Positions 60,595-64,000 of a DNA stretch of 64,000 nt are shown piece after piece. This stretch comes from Polydactylus sextarius (Eukaryota > Chordata > Actinopteri > Polynemidae). Made by a program: the position numbers and the translations under genes. The notes below the pieces were generated by a model. The model was not told where the DNA came from. It searched no databases and was given only the letters and a program-made list of their open reading frames with translations. The stretch is taken from positions 20,197,098-20,261,097 of the forward strand of contig CM028907.1 of NCBI GenBank assembly GCA_016801845.1. Reading direction: 5' to 3'. The stretch's first letter is position 1. Each line of letters opens with the position of its first letter.

Positions 60595-60775
60595 AAAATT
60601 AAAATTACCTCAGTGTTTTAGCCAATAAACAAGAGCATTTTCTCGACAGACACCAACAACAAATATTTGACCAAATGTCTGGGCAGTGGGCTTGAAACCC
60701 CACATAAGCCTTAACGCCATTACTTATTCAGGAAGTTTATTGGTGTGTTAATAATTGATCACCTAATTAAGGGGG
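60595..60775. promoter_or_regulatory. Candidate conserved non-coding element next to the exon candidate
   Basis: Repeat-free, with TTAGCCAATAAACAAGAGC (CCAAT and forkhead AATAAACA cores), AACAAATATTTGACC and TTAATAATTGATCACCTAAT, a homeodomain-type cluster ending in TTAAGGGGGG. On the minus strand it lies just downstream of the exon at 60812-60931, so it could also be conserved intron sequence beside that exon. Confidence 0.35.
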
Positions 60776-60811
60776 GAAGTTGGGGAGATACGGGGCTGAA
60801 TGCCTCTTTAC

Positions 60812-60931
60812 CAGTGGGCTTTTGGTAAGTGCATGGTTTGGTGGAGCGCGACAGAGAGGCGCCGCTGAGAGTAACTTCTGACCAGCGCGTAAAACTCCTT
60901 TTCGTACAAATTGGCCTGAGCACGGAATACA
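60812..60931 (-). CDS. Candidate internal coding exon (120 nt), family not recognised
   Basis: On the minus strand the acceptor reads TTGTGCATCTTTTCCTCTTC then AG, an excellent pyrimidine tract, and the donor is CCCACTG|GTAAAG. The segment between is 120 nt and phase-symmetric (one base, 39 codons, two bases). In that frame it encodes VFRAQANLYEKEFYALVRSY followed by SQRRLSVALHQTMHLPKAH, mixed charged and aromatic residues typical of folded protein. The third codon positions are about 64% G/C in an AT-rich neighbourhood, and several CpGs are present. Caveat: the other two minus-strand frames are also open here, and I found no neighbouring exon. I can name no family. Confidence 0.33.
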
Positions 60932-62040
60932 CTGAAGAGGAAAAGATGCACAATAGCATCAACAGTTGTGTTGTATGTGCACTTTAAGATTCAGTAGTTT
61001 GTCTCCCATTCATTAAAACTTTCTGTTGCTTTTGTACTTTGTGGCCACTTTGTAGACTTCTACCATCATCTTCTTTGTAGACACCATCTCTGATGTTGAT
61101 TTTTTTTTAAATATTTTTACCATCACGGTTCACGTGGTTCACGGTAAATTTCAGCTTCTCATCACATCTGTTTTCAAGGAGGTAAAATTCTGACAATTAA
61201 CACAAATACATTCAAATAACAATGATCAATATGAAGTGAGCAAAAGTTTTGTTTTCTTCCTATTTTGTCTTTTTTATGCAACCTATAATGCATAAATGCT
61301 GCGAGGGGAGACTCTACTTATAAATGATGTGGTTATATTCTATAACGATGAACAACGGTGTCTTTTGTGTAGTTAAAGCTGCACAGTTGCTTGATTTTAT
61401 TCTTCTGTGCCGCCGAGCTGCTATTGAAAAACATTAACAATACACAGCTGTGTTTGAATCCACTGCTCAAACAGTTTCCACAACTTTTTTTTTTTTTTTT
61501 TTTAGTTCTTTAAACTATTTTTTGATGATCATTAGAAAGACAGAAAAAACTGGAGCTTGGGGCAGAGACTAACACTTTATTAATTTTGATCATTTTCATT
61601 ATAGGATATATTGGCAAAAAAAAAAAAAAAAAAAGAAGAAAAGAAAACAGGCAGAACAGGCCTTTTCCCACACAACTTACAGATAAAGTATCTTGGTGGA
61701 TTGGTTCTGGGGGATATATAGTTCTATCTAAGAGAAGGTTAGGAAATTATGAAATGTTAACAAATGTATATGTAATCAGGGAAACATGCCCCTGAGTGAT
61801 TAGGATTGGTTAGGGAGTTATTTAAAGTTACTTTCCAACATATTGTTTGTAGAGATACTGAGGTTGTCATTTATTACACCATAAAGCCACAGGAAAAGAA
61901 AAAAAAAAAAAAAAAAAAGAAAGAAACATTTAGTTGCATACTGAGAATGACTAGGAAAACCTTTCAAACTTTATGTGATTTTTTTCCGGACAGTGATGGT
62001 TCCATAAAGCACCTTTTCCATCACACTATGCAGAACTCCT
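60932..62040. other. Non-coding sequence with homopolymer runs
   Basis: No gene recognised. T run at 61485-61503, A runs at 61616-61634 and 61900-61918, and a T run at about 61089-61097. Confidence 0.55.
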
Positions 62041-62044
62041 TTCT

Positions 62045-62340
62045 ATTTTAGAGGGTTGATTTCACTATCAGAGCCGATGGATTCTCCTGGAGAGGCGTTT
62101 TAAGAAAGCCGTCTAATGTCAACCATTTATCATCTTGTTGGAAAACACATGCCAAGCCAGCAGATAAAAGTGGCATTCATCATTCCACTTATCGTTCATG
62201 AGCATAAATATCAGCCATCTGGGCCACACTGTTTACCCTGCGAGGCTTACAGTAGAAGCATTTTTAGAATGAGCGGCTCCAGCGAGACTGAGATCAGTGT
62301 TTTATACTCTGATTCACCCGGGGGTGTCTTAAAGGTTCTT
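62045..62340. promoter_or_regulatory. Candidate conserved non-coding element
   Basis: About 300 bp without simple repeats: GGAGAGGCGTTTTAAGAAAG, TGTCAACCATTTATCATCTT, AGCCAGCAGATAAAAGTGGC (GATA core), CATTCCACTTATCG, CATGAGCATAAATATCAGCC and GAATGAGCGGCTCCAGCGAG. It is richer in G, C and CpG than its flanks. Both strands show open frames, but none has splice sites or protein-like texture throughout. Confidence 0.38.
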
Positions 62341-62408
62341 TTATTTTTATTTATTTATTTGTTTTTTCTTCTTTTCTTTTCCAGTGTATGTATTTACTGA
62401 TTTTAGTA

Positions 62409-62424
62409 AACACACACACACACA
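62409..62424. repeat. Short (CA)n
   Basis: About eight CA units. Confidence 0.85.
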
Positions 62425-63440
62425 TTTGGGTTCAAGATATTCTCTGGATAAATATAGTAGATATAGAGAGATAAATATAGTAGCACTGAGTATATTTTGT
62501 ATGTGGAAACTCTCCAAACAGGTTGTGTAACTATCAAGTAGAGAATGTTAGATGGTAAGAGGGGACTTTGTTATTAAGGCCAAACTGTTTAAAGTCTGCA
62601 AATAGCAACCAGTTAAAGTATTTAAGTATTTATAAAGTATTACTGCAGTACAGTAATGGCCATGCTGGGACCACAGTATTCAAGTGTGAAGAAAACAGTG
62701 AGTGGCCATGATTTTTTCTTTCTCCCAACAACAAAATAAGTATGCTAAATTCCATGATCACTGATCATGGCTCATAAATTTCCCAGCTTTTTTTTTTTTA
62801 AAGAAATTTACATGACAAGTTCCTCAGCATTTACAAAGTGAACTTTAACAATCTACAGTAACTGAAGGGGAACTGCCGTCCCACATTGAGTCTATAAATG
62901 CAAAGACAATCACACAGGGATATACTGTATGAGCTCATAAAAAAAGTTTAGGTCTAAAACAGCTTACGGTCTCCAAAAAAAAAAAAAAAGGGTGCATTTC
63001 TGAGATGAGCTTCATAAAACAATACTATAACAACCCAACACTGGGATGGAGATGGTCGTAAATTTCAAATCAGAACTCGAGTTAAATGGCAGTTAAAAAA
63101 ATAAATAAATAAAATAAAATCCACATGTAGTCAGATGTAGAGTTGCTTATTAAACTGTGTTTGGAAAAAATCATACTTCACAGTCAAACACATTTTGGAT
63201 AATATGATGATAATGATATTATAAAATAAGATGGAAGGTGTAGGAGGAACCTCTATGCTATCGATATAAATAAGTTAAATTTCCACCTTGACGGGAGAAA
63301 TGAATGATATTCTAATATTGTTATCATTAAAAAGAAGAAGACAATAATGAGTTTCATGTCAGCGTAAGACCGTCTGTGCACCTTTATTTCAATGAAGATG
63401 TGGACATCAATATGAACAGATCACAGTTTGTGAATTGGTA
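62425..63440. other. Unique non-coding sequence
   Basis: Contains an odd palindrome, CCATGATCA-C-TGATCATGG, at 62752-62770 and a poly(A) run at 62976-62990. No gene recognised. Confidence 0.55.
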
Positions 63441-63497
63441 GAGAACACACACACACACACACACAGAAAATATCTGTATGTGTGTGTGTGTGTTCTC
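63441..63497. repeat. Inverted (CA)n / (TG)n hairpin
   Basis: GAGAA plus about ten CA units and CAG, a short AAAATAT spacer, then CTG, TG units and TTCTC. Both the dinucleotide arrays and their unique edges (GAGAA/TTCTC and CAG/CTG) are complementary. Confidence 0.9.
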
Positions 63498-63758
63498 ACA
63501 GGAAAACTTGTTTGAAATGTTAGTGCTAATATGGTGAAGCTATTGACTGATGGTGACTGTGTTATTGTGTATAAAAAAATATTGATGATTTACAAAACTA
63601 ATGATTTTCATTACATTTGCAGGTATTTTATCCGTCTCTCTTTTCCATTCATCTCTTTCTGTACTGTAAAATATTATTATAAGCTACTGTCTGCTAATAA
63701 TAAAAATATCAAATCAATTCATTACTAAATAATTTATATTAATTATAATAGTGTAGTT

Positions 63759-63761
<3 letters not shown>

Positions 63762-63792
<31 letters not shown>

Positions 63793-63796
63793 GTGT
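63762..63796. repeat. (AC)n followed by GTGTGT
   Basis: About 14 AC units abut a short GTGTGT in the opposite sense, then TA-rich sequence. Confidence 0.93.
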
Positions 63797-63867
63797 ATTT
63801 ATATAAATATATATGTAATACAAAATTAAGAATGGTGCAGTGGCATCTTATAGTTATCTTAACTTGT

Positions 63868-63886
63868 CAAAAAAAAAAAAAAAAAA
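63868..63886. repeat. Poly(A), 19 nt
   Basis: An uninterrupted A run near the window end. Confidence 0.9.
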
Positions 63887-64000
63887 CATTCTAAAATGCA
63901 TCAATCAATACAAACTGAATAGGTTAATTATCCAATATTCTTGATAAATCATTTTGATTGGAACTGAATAAGCAATGTAATGGTGTGATGAGTAATATGA

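Overview
The window looks like nuclear DNA of a teleost fish, most likely a percomorph. The evidence is an AT-rich background crowded with long (CA)n/(TG)n, (TA)n, (GA)n and poly(A) tracts, one nearly full-length copy of a familiar fish tRNA-derived SINE at 10731-11020, a second degenerate copy of its 3' part at about 36266-36440, a Tc1-like transposon relic at 56101-56450, and the absence of any bacterial-style gene packing. I found no complete protein-coding gene, no rRNA, no intact tRNA gene and no CRISPR array. Almost every open frame is short, overlaps a simple repeat or lacks splice context. The DNA reads as intergenic sequence or one or more very large introns.

Layout. 1-18.6 kb is mostly unique AT-rich sequence with microsatellites at 2.1, 4.3, 8.3 and 10.6 kb and the SINE at 10.7 kb. 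18.6-33.1 kb is the most repeat-laden part: a GGCC-rich diverged repeat at 18.7 kb, (GA)n at 20.6 kb, (TA)n at 21.7 kb, CA/TA compounds at 27 kb and a retroelement-like 3' tail at 33.0 kb. 33.3-38 kb holds the first stretches that look like conserved non-coding elements. 38-47 kb is quiet apart from a block at 41.85-42.56 kb, where an RFX X-box-like motif sits beside protein-like but interrupted minus-strand reading frames. 47.3-62.4 kb has many microsatellite-free blocks rich in homeodomain, FOX, OTX/PITX and GATA-type core motifs (47.3, 48.6, 50.8, 53.9, 54.2, 55.1, 56.9, 60.6 and 62.0 kb), the pattern expected in the regulatory desert of a developmental gene.

The best single candidate for real coding sequence is a 120-nt, phase-symmetric minus-strand exon at 60812-60931 with a strong acceptor and a good donor. 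I cannot assign it to a family. Weaker exon-like segments lie at 31091-31246 and 47959-48045 (plus strand) and in 58032-58360 (minus strand).

I also looked for structure independent of genes. The clearest items are a 15-bp-arm inverted repeat at 46442-46473, a 23-nt-arm hairpin at 35047-35100, a perfect 22-bp palindrome at 20361-20382 combining two forkhead sites with an E-box, and (CA)n tracts paired with nearby inverted (TG)n tracts. Nothing here amounts to a demonstrable new biological system. The regulatory and exon calls are hypotheses that one alignment to other fish genomes would settle.
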